A stretch of 64,000 nt of DNA, from positions 620,001 to 684,000 of the forward strand of contig NZ_LT671418.1 of the NCBI RefSeq assembly GCF_900130075.1, given 5' to 3'. How positions within the stretch are numbered: position 1 is the stretch's first letter; each line of letters begins with the position of its first letter. This document shows, one piece after another, positions 15,840-27,648 of this stretch. The notes below the pieces were generated by a model. That model was not told the DNA's origin, searched no databases, and worked only from the letters and a program-made list of their open reading frames with translations. The stretch is from Herminiimonas arsenitoxidans. GTDB taxonomy: Bacteria; Pseudomonadota; Gammaproteobacteria; Burkholderiales; Burkholderiaceae_D. The position numbers and the translations under genes are program-made.

Positions 15840-16084
15840 ATAATTTCTCCTTATAACGTACGACAAGGTTTTAAAATATCCAGTGCAGGGCTGTAGACAG
15901 AATTTTTGATGTCTGTCATACCAAGAGTCGTGTGATAAATGTTGTCATGACTAAATGGTTTGCTTTGCAATGATTTAACGCAGCTGACATCCAGCGACGT
16001 ACATCTGTGATATCTGGATATGATTTAAAGAATTTATTCACGACATTAAATTTGGATCTGATTTCATTCGGCAAGACGATCAAT

Positions 16085-17104
16085 CTAGTTATATGAAGTC
16101 ATCATCGGATTCGCTTCAGCCTTAGAAGATGATGGTGGCTCATACTCTTCTAGCAAATACAGAGGACGCCGTTTGCTTTCAATAAAAAGTCTGCCTAAGT
16201 ACTCACCGATAATTCCAATGGCCATTAATTGCAATCCACCGAGTATCATTACGGTGACTATCAACGTCGGAAATCCTTTAACGGATTCGCCGATGAATAA
16301 AGTCTTTAGAAGAAAATAGATGGCATACAGAAACGCCATGCCGGCAAACGCCGAGCCCAGATAGGTTGCGATCTTTAGTGGAGCCACAGAAAATCCGGTA
16401 ATTCCCTCCAGCGCAAAGTTCCAAAGTCGCCAGTAACGCCATTTGGTTATGCCAGCCGCACGCGCGTCTCTGTCATAATCCAGCGTCACATGCTTGTAGC
16501 CTATCCAGGCAAACAAGCCTTTCATAAATCGGTTGCGCTCCTCTAAAAGATTGAGCGCTTCTACAGCTCGTCTGCTTAATAAGCGAAAATCTCCAACGTC
16601 TGCGGGAACGGGCACATCACTTAAACGATTGATGACTCGATAAAAGGCATGTGCAGTTGCTTTTTTTAACCAGGACTCGCCGCTGCGGTGACGTCTACGC
16701 ATATTGACAATATCGGCACCGCCCAACCATGCAGTGATCATCTTCGGGATAAGCTCCGGTGGATCTTGAAGGTCTGAATCAATAATGACCGCCGCATCTC
16801 CGGTCGACAAACGTAAGCCGGCGCTCATTGCTTCCTCCTTACCGAAGTTCCTGGTAAAGCGAGCTACGCCGATCTTGGAGTTATTCACTCTCAATCGCTG
16901 CAAAATAAGATGGGATTTATCTGTACTGCCATCATCGACATAGATAATTTCCCAGTCGTGGTGTAGGCCTGACAATGTCTTTTCTAAACGATCATGGAAG
17001 ATCGGTAAGACGCTTTCCTCGTTGAACAAGGGAACAATCACTGATAATTTGTATGAAGAAGCCCTCACCTCATCGATACGGGAAATCGGATATAAGTTTT
17101 CCAT
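16085..17104 (-). CDS. Family 2 glycosyltransferase (GtrB/DPM1-like)
   Basis: A 339-aa polyprenyl-phosphate glycosyltransferase type. The GT-A domain has VPLFNEESVLP, the D-D-G-S motif in YVDDGSTDKS and DSDLQDPPE. Two C-terminal membrane helices follow (about 230-265 and 275-310), then the tail GEYLGRLFIESKRRPLYLL. Such enzymes load a sugar onto undecaprenyl phosphate for later transfer in the periplasm. It stands alone between flgB and a CzcI-like gene; no flippase or acceptor glycosyltransferase is next to it. The gaps on both sides (about 200-220 bases) show no gene. Confidence 0.85.
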   Translation of the reverse strand: MENLYPISRIDEVRASSYKLSVIVPLFNEESVLPIFHDRLEKTLSGLHHDWEIIYVDDGSTDKSHLILQRLRVNNSKIGVARFTRNFGKEEAMSAGLRLSTGDAAVIIDSDLQDPPELIPKMITAWLGGADIVNMRRRHRSGESWLKKATAHAFYRVINRLSDVPVPADVGDFRLLSRRAVEALNLLEERNRFMKGLFAWIGYKHVTLDYDRDARAAGITKWRYWRLWNFALEGITGFSVAPLKIATYLGSAFAGMAFLYAIYFLLKTLFIGESVKGFPTLIVTVMILGGLQLMAIGIIGEYLGRLFIESKRRPLYLLEEYEPPSSSKAEANPMMTSYN

Positions 17105-17306
17105 CGCACTTCTCTATTCTTTAACGACATATTGCAAACGCGCACGGACGATGGATGAATAAATAAAGAATTATTTATTCCTTGAAAATACATCTGGCAG
17201 CGCCTAAACAAGAGCTTTCAAGATTGACGAAAACGCCAAAGCAAGATGTGCTTCTTGATGCTTTTTTAAAGAGCTAGCAGTTCGTCAGGGGGAATAGGAC
17301 GAACTG

Positions 17307-17699
17307 CTAAATTGGGAGGGGTGTCAATCGAGGGGGGCGGAACGGTGCGTCAAATGTCGCGAGAGAAATTGCTACGAAATTAAAATATGTCTCTATGAAT
17401 GTAGCAATGGGAAGGAACGAAATTTTTTGATCAATACCTAGGAAAAACTGTAGATGGTTTGCTGCGTGTAGCAATTCGTGTTCGACTGCCAACGAACTTG
17501 TAGCACTTATATCACCAGCTATCTCGGCATCATGTAATGAAACATAATCAGCCGTCGCACCGTCGGGAACAACGCTTACGTTGTGCTCAAGGTCGTGAGT
17601 AAGCCAGTTTGAATGATTACTCCATATGCCAACGTTAGTCATAAATACAAATATGACCAACATTACCAACGCGAAGTATTTCGAAACCGGTATGGCCAT
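17307..17699 (-). CDS. Small secreted metal-resistance protein (CzcI-like)
   Basis: A 130-aa protein from ATG 17699 with an N-terminal hydrophobic helix (YFALVMLVIFVFMTNVGIW). It contains a His-rich middle HELLHAANHLQFF and the C-terminal FDAPFRPPRLTPLP. Ending in a Pro/Arg-rich block is typical of small CzcI-type proteins next to RND exporters. It is less similar to the CzcI at 26750-27109 than expected for a recent copy. An upstream frame would start at 17774, but the internal ATG gives a proper signal sequence. Function in metal binding or regulation is inferred. Confidence 0.6.
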   Translation of the reverse strand: MAIPVSKYFALVMLVIFVFMTNVGIWSNHSNWLTHDLEHNVSVVPDGATADYVSLHDAEIAGDISATSSLAVEHELLHAANHLQFFLGIDQKISFLPIATFIETYFNFVAISLATFDAPFRPPRLTPLPI

Positions 17700-17764
17700 G
17701 ATTTTGTTATTTATTGCCCTAATTGTCTGTCGAAAAGAAGAATAGTTGTGAACAAACAAATATG

Positions 17765-18004
17765 TTTGACACAACTACCCCTGTGATACTCGTGAAAATC
17801 GTCTTCAAGCTCAGTTAATAAAGTTTGACACAGACTTTTGATTTGGCAACCAGGGCACCGCTCTTGCAACAATGAAGTCTGACACAACTTCAAAATCATT
17901 TACCTATGAGCGGCCTATATTTCGCTGCGCCAGATGATCTGTTTTACCTGATTTTAGTGTCAAACTTTATTGTTTTGTGTCGAACTTAATTGTCGTCCGA
18001 CAAT
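17765..18004. repeat. Cluster of TTTGACACA repeats in both orientations
   Basis: TTTGACACA occurs at 17765-17773 and 17824-17832, with TCTGACACA at 17878-17886. Reverse copies GTGTCAAA (17957-17964) and TGTGTCGAA (17976-17984) follow. The copies are embedded in a longer shared context: AAAGTTTGACACA against TGTCAAACTTTATT. A 7-bp inverted repeat ATTGTCG-TC-CGACAAT closes the block at 17989-18004. No transposase is present. The pattern resembles transposase-binding arrays at element ends, but of a different type from the GAAGTAAAAGT arrays. Confidence 0.5.
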
Positions 18005-18041
18005 AGTACCAAAATTATGCAAAAGATTAAGTGGGTTCACA

Positions 18042-18233
18042 CTAATTTCTCCTACGTAACTTGCGCTTTTTACGAGTGCTTTTATGTTGTTTTTCAACTC
18101 GTAATTTAGAAGAATGCGAGCCAGAACGGCCAAACCAAATCAACGCCCCAACAATGATCATAGCGATGATTATTGATACGCCGATAAGCGTATTGGCCAG
18201 CCCCATCGGCACCCATCTATTTTCTACAAACAT
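18042..18233 (-). CDS. Small single-pass membrane protein, 63 aa
   Basis: The product has one hydrophobic helix at about residues 15-34 (LIGVSIIIAMIIVGALIWF) and a very basic tail ending KKRKLRRRN. It is 19 bases downstream of czcD on the same strand and may be co-transcribed. I do not recognise the family; a metal-transport accessory role is only a guess from position. Confidence 0.45.
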   Translation of the reverse strand: MFVENRWVPMGLANTLIGVSIIIAMIIVGALIWFGRSGSHSSKLRVEKQHKSTRKKRKLRRRN

Positions 18234-18252
18234 AATTTATATTTAAGCTGAA

Positions 18253-19212
18253 TCAATTCGCTAATGGCCAACTTTCCTTTGAATGGGCACTTTCAGGTTC
18301 AGACGCAGGTCCGAATGTATGATCTTCTGAGGCTTGATCACATGCTTCCTTTTCAATCTGTATCGTGGTGTGATGGATTTCCCATTGCTTTGCCAAGACC
18401 TCTTGAATTGTTGCCAATAAAGTATCTTCGCCAATGTTCTGATCCTCTCCAACAACATGCATCGTCAAGCTAGTATTTCCACTGGAAATTGACCAGACGT
18501 GTAAGTCGTGCACACTGTTAACGCCGGCAATTTCTAAAACTGATTTCCGGACTTTTTCCAAATCAATATGTTCCGGCACGCCTTCAAGCAAGACATTTAT
18601 ACTTTCCCTCAGCAATATCCATGTCCTTGGCAGAACCCAAAAGCCAATTCCGACAGCAATAATTGAATCCACCCAAATCCATCCCGTAAAGCGAATGATC
18701 AGAGCGCCGGCAATGACTCCTATGGACCCCAGCATATCGCTCCATACCTCCAGATAAGCCCCCTTGATATTGAGACTTGCGTCCTTTCCGGCACTTAGTA
18801 ATTTCATGCTGATCAAGTTGATAATCAAACCGAGAGTGGCAATGATAAGCATTCCTGTCGATTGAATCTCCATGGGAGATTGGAATCGTCGATAGGCTTC
18901 GTATAGGATGTACATAGCCACAAAGAACAGCATGATCGCGTTGAATGACGCGGCTAAGATTTCGAAACGGTGATAGCCAAAAGTTCGTCGCGCATCGGCT
19001 GCACGTTTGGCTATCTGAATCGCTATCAGTGCAATAGCCAGAGCGCTAGCGTCGGTGAGCATGTGTGCGGCATCAGACAGCAACGCCAGGCTTCCGGTTA
19101 CCAAGCCTCCAATGACTTCCGCAACCAAGAAGGTTGACGTTAATACGAACGCCATTAGCAGATACTTTTGATTCTGCCCTTTGGGTGATACATGGGTGTG
19201 ACCTGCGCTCAT
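18253..19212 (-). CDS. czcD: CDF family cation exporter CzcD
   Basis: A 319-aa cation diffusion facilitator with six membrane helices. The metal site H-x-x-x-D is seen in SDAAHMLTDAS (helix 2) and a second site in VWVDSIIAVGI. The cytoplasmic C-terminal domain (about 210-300) carries HDLHVWSISSG, typical of CzcD. Its His-containing N-terminus (GHTHVS) is short. CzcD exports Zn, Co and Cd from the cytoplasm. The ATG at 19212 has GAGGAA upstream; the longer frame starts with TTG. It lies close to the czcCBA operon on the same strand and would feed it. Confidence 0.9.
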   Translation of the reverse strand: MSAGHTHVSPKGQNQKYLLMAFVLTSTFLVAEVIGGLVTGSLALLSDAAHMLTDASALAIALIAIQIAKRAADARRTFGYHRFEILAASFNAIMLFFVAMYILYEAYRRFQSPMEIQSTGMLIIATLGLIINLISMKLLSAGKDASLNIKGAYLEVWSDMLGSIGVIAGALIIRFTGWIWVDSIIAVGIGFWVLPRTWILLRESINVLLEGVPEHIDLEKVRKSVLEIAGVNSVHDLHVWSISSGNTSLTMHVVGEDQNIGEDTLLATIQEVLAKQWEIHHTTIQIEKEACDQASEDHTFGPASEPESAHSKESWPLAN

Positions 19213-19282
19213 GGGATTCCTCAATTAAATTATCTGCATCTTCGAATACGCGTTTGCCCCTGCAATCTGCAGGCAATGTCGG

Positions 19283-19576
19283 TCAACGTTCCTTGCCACA
19301 CTTACCGCAAAATTTCATCCCCGCAGCCATGTCCGCATTACATCCGGTACATTTAAGCGGCACCATGGAAACGCCACATTGCTGACAAAAACTCGCCCCT
19401 GCATTGTTTGCCGTTCCACACGCGTCACAATTCGCACTCGATGCTGCTACAGGTTGTGATCGCGCTCCCCAGCTGTCGTCTTGATTCCTTTGCGAGAAGT
19501 TATCGTATCGATCATGATGCTTACTACCTTGTCGACGAGGATGGCCGCCACCTAAAAGTTTTTCAAATATACCCAT
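19283..19576 (-). CDS. Zinc-ribbon protein with double CxxC motifs
   Basis: A 97-aa protein with a polar N-terminal half and two zinc-ribbon units at the C-terminus: CDACG...CQQCG and CTGCN...CGKCGKER. The ATG at 19576 is chosen because AAGGA lies upstream. It has no membrane segment. The function is not known; it may bind zinc or a nucleic acid or protein. It sits between czcD and mgtC on the same strand. Confidence 0.65.
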   Translation of the reverse strand: MGIFEKLLGGGHPRRQGSKHHDRYDNFSQRNQDDSWGARSQPVAASSANCDACGTANNAGASFCQQCGVSMVPLKCTGCNADMAAGMKFCGKCGKER

Positions 19577-19618
19577 GATATTTTTCCTTTTCATTCGTAA
19601 GTTGCCATCAGATCCAAG

Positions 19619-20083
19619 CTATTTCTCCACATCGTGGTGTGCCACTTGATCTTTAGAACTGCATTTTTTACGTGTAAATCGTTTCCACCCAGGAAAGTGA
19701 TGGAGCACTAACATGCCGTAGATAAGTGCTGTGGTTAGTATGGCTAGAACGTACATGCCGAATGCACTTGCCATGCCAACAGATGCGGTTGCCCATAGGG
19801 TAGCTGCAGTCGTTAACCCTTCTATTCTTCCTCGAACTTGTAGAATCACTCCTGCGCCAAGAAAACCAATTCCACTAACCACTTGTGCTGCAATTCTGGT
19901 CGGATCTCCGTTAACGACATGCATCGAGACTAAGCTAAACGCACACGCACCAATCGAGATGGCCATACAAGTCCGGACCCCCGCATCACTCCCTTGGCGC
20001 TCTCGATCCAGTCCAATAATTGCGCCGAGAAGACCCGCGAGCGCGATTCTGGCGGCAAAGAGCAATTCCATTTTCCAGTCCAC
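19619..20083 (-). CDS. MgtC/SapB family membrane protein
   Basis: A 154-aa protein with four predicted membrane helices and the MgtC signature GAIIGLDRERQGSDAGVRTCM near the N-terminus, then GIGFLGAGVILQ and GLTTAATLWATASVGMA. MgtC-type proteins are tied to magnesium homeostasis and acid or metal stress. It lacks the soluble C-terminal domain of long MgtC and matches the short SapB-like type. It sits just upstream of the zinc-ribbon and czcD genes. Confidence 0.85.
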   Translation of the reverse strand: MDWKMELLFAARIALAGLLGAIIGLDRERQGSDAGVRTCMAISIGACAFSLVSMHVVNGDPTRIAAQVVSGIGFLGAGVILQVRGRIEGLTTAATLWATASVGMASAFGMYVLAILTTALIYGMLVLHHFPGWKRFTRKKCSSKDQVAHHDVEK

Positions 20084-20213
20084 ATTAGCCTCCTGCTTAG
20101 TACAGATATGTTCGCACTACTCCATGTATTCTTGAATACATGTGCCGGAATAAGTTATAAACCGGCACCTATTGACTAGATAGCATTCAGATACTTGGAG
20201 ACCTTAGCTAACG

Positions 20214-23767
<3,554 letters not shown>

Positions 23768-23777
23768 ATTGATCTCC

Positions 23778-25358
23778 TTAGTGGTCGTGGCTGGCACTTG
23801 CTTTGCCCAGCTCAGCTTTGATAAGAAAGCTGTTTGTCGCGGCATAGTCTTCGCCGGCTTTCAGACCTTTCAAAACTTCGATGAATTTTCCGTCCCTTCT
23901 GCTCAGCTGAAGTGGCCGTGCCTCCAAAACGTTTCCATAGCGAACGAATACTACGGTCCGGTCCCCCACGGTTTGGATAGAATCAGTTGTGACCGCTACT
24001 GGTACGTCAACCTCATCAGACACTAAAGCGACGTTTACCGCTAAGCCTGGTCGCCACGTACCTTTCGGATTCGCCAACACTACGCGCGCTTTAGCAGCAC
24101 GCGTCTGCTCGCCCACGAGAGAGCCGATATATGAAACGGTTCCACTTCCCTCAGCATCAAATGCAGTTGCCTTAACTGTCGCTTTTTGGCCAGTTTTTAG
24201 CGCGTTGATGTCTTGAGCTCGAACAGTCAGATCGACCCATACAGTGGACAGATCCGAAATATCAAAGATATTTGCATCTTCTTTTGCTACCGTTCCTGCG
24301 GAAATACGTTTTTCAGTGATGACGCCGTCAATCGGGGATCGGATTTCATACTGAGTCAAATTGCTTGCTGATGGTGACGCGCCTAAAGCGGCAAGCTTCT
24401 GTTGCGCGCTTTGCGCAATAATTTGAGCTTCCTGCATTGTCGTACGTGCCTGCAAATAATCCTGTTCAGCAGAAATTTTCTCTTCCCACAATGTCTTCTC
24501 ACGTTCGTATGTAGTACGTGCTAACGCTAGGCGTTTTTGGGCCGCAAGCAACTCGCTGCGTTGATCGGAAAGTGCTTGGCTAGAGATTACGGCAAGTATC
24601 TGACCTTTGCGAACCTGATCACCAGCATTTGCGCGAACTGATTCAACAATGCCTGCCAGCCGGGGCACCACATGCACGGTACGATCTTCGTTAAGGCGAA
24701 TTTCACCGATCAGCTGTAACTCTGTTTTGATACGGACAGACCCGGCTTTGAGAATTTTCACACCATTTTGTGCCAGCTGTGTATCGCTCATAGCGACTTG
24801 AGCTTCTTCTTGCACGTACGAGAATTCATATGGTTTGTCGCCACTGGTTGCCTTGATCTGAACCTTAAATGAGTGTGGTTCTTCAATTACCGCATTACCC
24901 TTTAGATAACCATTTTCTTTTGAAAATGAGATGTTTTGTGGCGCTCGTCCAAGGCGTTCTAGGGTGACAACTAACTTCGTCGCAGCTGGGTCAAGTGGTT
25001 TATCATTTTGGTAGGTGTATACACGGAACTGAGGCTCGCCCTCATTCTCAAAAATAGTAATTTCCAGGCCATAGCCGTCCTTGGTGAATAGCTTTCCACC
25101 CTGAGGACCTTTTTGCGATACAGAGTCAGCATGATGTTCATCATCTTCGTGTTCACCAGCATCATCATGTTTTTCCGTGCTCTTTTCACCATGATGCTCC
25201 ATGTCAGCATGCCCCTTTGCTTCAGCATGCCCATGTCCCTGTTCTTCGCTAGACGCACCTTTCCGATCCATGCCCAGAATTAGGCCGCCCAGCAGAAGGC
25301 CAATGACAACTACGATAATGATGACGGTGGTTTGTTTGTTGCGGGGGTTGATTTTCAT
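23778..25358 (-). CDS. czcB: RND membrane-fusion protein CzcB
   Basis: A 526-aa periplasmic adaptor with an N-terminal membrane anchor (VIIIVVVIGLLLGGLILG). A long His/Glu/Asp-rich stretch follows at about residues 37-80 (GHGHAEAKGHADMEHHG), which probably binds metal. The barrel-sandwich and alpha-hairpin region follow, then the C-terminal domain. It joins CzcA to CzcC. The His-rich insert is typical of zinc/cobalt/cadmium forms. It is 8 bases from czcC, clearly one operon. Confidence 0.9.
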   Translation of the reverse strand: MKINPRNKQTTVIIIVVVIGLLLGGLILGMDRKGASSEEQGHGHAEAKGHADMEHHGEKSTEKHDDAGEHEDDEHHADSVSQKGPQGGKLFTKDGYGLEITIFENEGEPQFRVYTYQNDKPLDPAATKLVVTLERLGRAPQNISFSKENGYLKGNAVIEEPHSFKVQIKATSGDKPYEFSYVQEEAQVAMSDTQLAQNGVKILKAGSVRIKTELQLIGEIRLNEDRTVHVVPRLAGIVESVRANAGDQVRKGQILAVISSQALSDQRSELLAAQKRLALARTTYEREKTLWEEKISAEQDYLQARTTMQEAQIIAQSAQQKLAALGASPSASNLTQYEIRSPIDGVITEKRISAGTVAKEDANIFDISDLSTVWVDLTVRAQDINALKTGQKATVKATAFDAEGSGTVSYIGSLVGEQTRAAKARVVLANPKGTWRPGLAVNVALVSDEVDVPVAVTTDSIQTVGDRTVVFVRYGNVLEARPLQLSRRDGKFIEVLKGLKAGEDYAATNSFLIKAELGKASASHDH

Positions 25359-25366
25359 CGTGGCCT

Positions 25367-26656
25367 CTAGTTCTTTGTGGCAGAAAATTGTTCGCCAAGC
25401 AGACGATCAATTGCGGCTGCGGCGCGGTGTGTTTCAGCTAACGAACGCAAATACTGCGCTTTGGCTTGGAAGAATGTACGTTGAGCATCAAGTACTTCTA
25501 GGAAGCTAAACTTACCGAGTTCGAAACCTTTGGTCGTTGCTTCATAGGCACGTTGCGCTGCAGGCACGACTTCAGATTTCAGCATTTCTGCTTCAATAAT
25601 GGATGTACTTAAACGTCCATGTGTTTGTCCGAGTTCTCTGTTCAAACCGACCTCTACTGTGGTTAAGTCATCACGAGCTTTGTCGGTGCGACGAAGTGCT
25701 TCGAGAATATTCCCTTGGTTACGATCAAATAATGGCAACGGGATAGATAGTCCCACTACCGCTTGATTACGCCCCATTTGTTCATCACGCTTAGAGCCCA
25801 AAGTGAGAGTTACGTCAGGAATTCGACGAGAACGCTCTACCGCTGTCATGGCCTTTCTGCGCTCGACTTCTATCCTGGCTCGTGCCAAAAGAGGCGACTG
25901 TTCCAGGCGTTGCATCAGATCAGGCAGAGGAATAAGCGGAGGTAATTCTTCGACAGGCTCTTGAACTCGGTCGAAATCAGGAGCACGAGCTCCCCAAGTG
26001 GCGGCTAACTCCCGCCGAGCCGTAGTTAAATCGTTGACAGCTTGGGCAAGCTCAATACGCACGCCAGCTTCAGCGACACGTGCTCTTGTTTCTTCAACAG
26101 GCGAAATTTTCCCTGCCAATACGCGCTTCGACGCGATCGTCGTGGCGCGTTGCGCTAATTCGACAGTGCTTTGGGCAAGCCGATAGCGCTCTTGACCAAT
26201 AACGACATCGTAGAACGCCGCTACTACCATCGCCCGTATTTCAGCTTGCTTCCCTGCCAGGTCAGCTACAGCCAAATCTCGACCGCGTTCGGCCGCAGCA
26301 ATACGCGCGCTGCGCTTACCACCTAGTTCAATGGGTTGATTTATCTGCACCGTCGTTGTTCGCGTTTCCCGCTTGGTGTCTTCAATCAAAGTTGAAAGTT
26401 CGGGATTAGGAATAATTCCCGCTTGCTGAATCATTCCCTCCGTCGCCTCCACTTCCCGACGAGCAGCTGAAATTTCGGGATTGGCCCCGTATGCCAGGTC
26501 AAGCGAGGCAGCCAGCGTCAGTAGCGATATGTTTGCTGTTTTTGTTTGCCCAGCTTGGGTGATTTCGCCGCCATAAGACGAGTTCACCTGAGCATAAGCA
26601 TGAATTTGGAGTGTTAAAGATACCGCAAATAGAAGCGGCAATAACGGCTTTTGCAT
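25367..26656 (-). CDS. czcC: Outer-membrane efflux channel CzcC
   Basis: A 429-aa TolC-family protein with a signal peptide ending near HAYAQ and the two repeated helical hairpin domains of the OEP family. It forms the outer-membrane exit of the CzcCBA pump. It is the first RND gene of the operon, with the small CzcI-like gene upstream on the same strand (93-base gap). Confidence 0.9.
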   Translation of the reverse strand: MQKPLLPLLFAVSLTLQIHAYAQVNSSYGGEITQAGQTKTANISLLTLAASLDLAYGANPEISAARREVEATEGMIQQAGIIPNPELSTLIEDTKRETRTTTVQINQPIELGGKRSARIAAAERGRDLAVADLAGKQAEIRAMVVAAFYDVVIGQERYRLAQSTVELAQRATTIASKRVLAGKISPVEETRARVAEAGVRIELAQAVNDLTTARRELAATWGARAPDFDRVQEPVEELPPLIPLPDLMQRLEQSPLLARARIEVERRKAMTAVERSRRIPDVTLTLGSKRDEQMGRNQAVVGLSIPLPLFDRNQGNILEALRRTDKARDDLTTVEVGLNRELGQTHGRLSTSIIEAEMLKSEVVPAAQRAYEATTKGFELGKFSFLEVLDAQRTFFQAKAQYLRSLAETHRAAAAIDRLLGEQFSATKN

Positions 26657-26749
26657 CGAATTTCCTTAGTAATAGACAAAGGGAATCCAGCAACCAGCGC
26701 TATGAACTACATCAAGATCGAGAAAAAAATAGAACGAGCGGGTGCCGGA

Positions 26750-27109
26750 TTAGGAAGCGGCGTGGACCCACTTTGGGCGTTCGGGACGCGGAGGGAGAAT
26801 TGAAGCAAGTACTGAATTATCGGGCATGCGCGAAGTTGCATTTACGACATCGGAAATTAGAATGGCTGCGGGAATTTCTGCAATAGCAATGCCACCAAGA
26901 TGACAAAATGCACAATCGATATCCGATGCAGAGCTAGATTTGGGTACATCGGCTTTTTCATCGCTTAACGACGCAACGTGCTTATGCTCATGATGGCCAA
27001 AATGTACAGTTGCCGGATTGATTTCATGCTGGCAATAAACCGCCGCTGCTGCCCAGCTTATCTGGAGCGGAACGATCAAAAGCATTAGAATGACTAGTAG
27101 GCGTTGCAT
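26750..27109 (-). CDS. czcI: CzcI-like small periplasmic protein
   Basis: A 119-aa protein with a signal peptide (LLVILMLLIVPLQISWAAAA). It has a His-rich stretch HFGHHEHKH, a Cys pair in CAFCHLGG, and the C-terminal PPRPERPKW block usual in CzcI. CzcI heads many czc operons and is thought to affect their regulation. The position directly upstream of czcC supports this. Confidence 0.8.
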   Translation of the reverse strand: MQRLLVILMLLIVPLQISWAAAAVYCQHEINPATVHFGHHEHKHVASLSDEKADVPKSSSASDIDCAFCHLGGIAIAEIPAAILISDVVNATSRMPDNSVLASILPPRPERPKWVHAAS

Positions 27110-27183
27110 AAGTTAAGATATTTTATAGCAGTTTTAAGAGATTCTCACAAAGAATTTATCGGTGAAGTAAATATTCGCGTTAA

Positions 27184-27625
27184 TGTTGCAAGAACTTCAC
27201 AATACAAAACTACCACCGGGGGCTGGCATCAGAATACGTCGAGGATTTTGACGCGGGATCTATACCCAGATCACCCTTGCGCTGCATCCGTCTGTGATGA
27301 AGTCCTGCCGGTATTACGACAAACTTGGGATTCATATCTTGCCGTCAATAACCTTCATCTAGAAATAATCAAATGGCTTGAGATCGTCCGTCGTAATAAA
27401 GAAGATGTTTTTATTTGTGTAGATTATCAAACCGACTGGGATTTATTCTGCGAGGCATTGGATTATCGTGTCCCACCTTGGTGTCACTACAAGCTTGTGA
27501 GCAACGAGATTGTCGAACTGATGCTTTACGATTTTTTTAAACAATCAGGTTTACCAGAACATCATGCGCTTTACGATGCGCAGGTAAATCGACACGCATA
27601 CCGTCCACGTCACCCAAAAAAATAA
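27184..27625 (+). pseudogene. Decayed copy of the Rv2179c-like exonuclease
   Basis: The last 110 residues align well with the intact exonuclease at 5215-5691: VCVDYQTDWDLF-type block, ALDYRVPPWC and LPEHHALYDAQVNRHAY. Before that the match jumps frame at about 27255: EYVEDFDAG in one frame, DLYPDHPC in the next. The N-terminal D-T-E-F motif is lost. Just upstream, at 27162-27180, lies TGAAGTAAATATTCGC, close to the repeats flanking the intact gene. The copy is therefore a dead relative of the same mobile gene. Confidence 0.75.
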
Positions 27626-27648
27626 CAATCAGCATAGATTCATGCGAA

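Noticed and set aside
26998..27110. Start of a complete exonuclease gene at 27104
   Set aside because: The first part has no homology and the D-T-E motif is missing; the gene is a frameshifted remnant.
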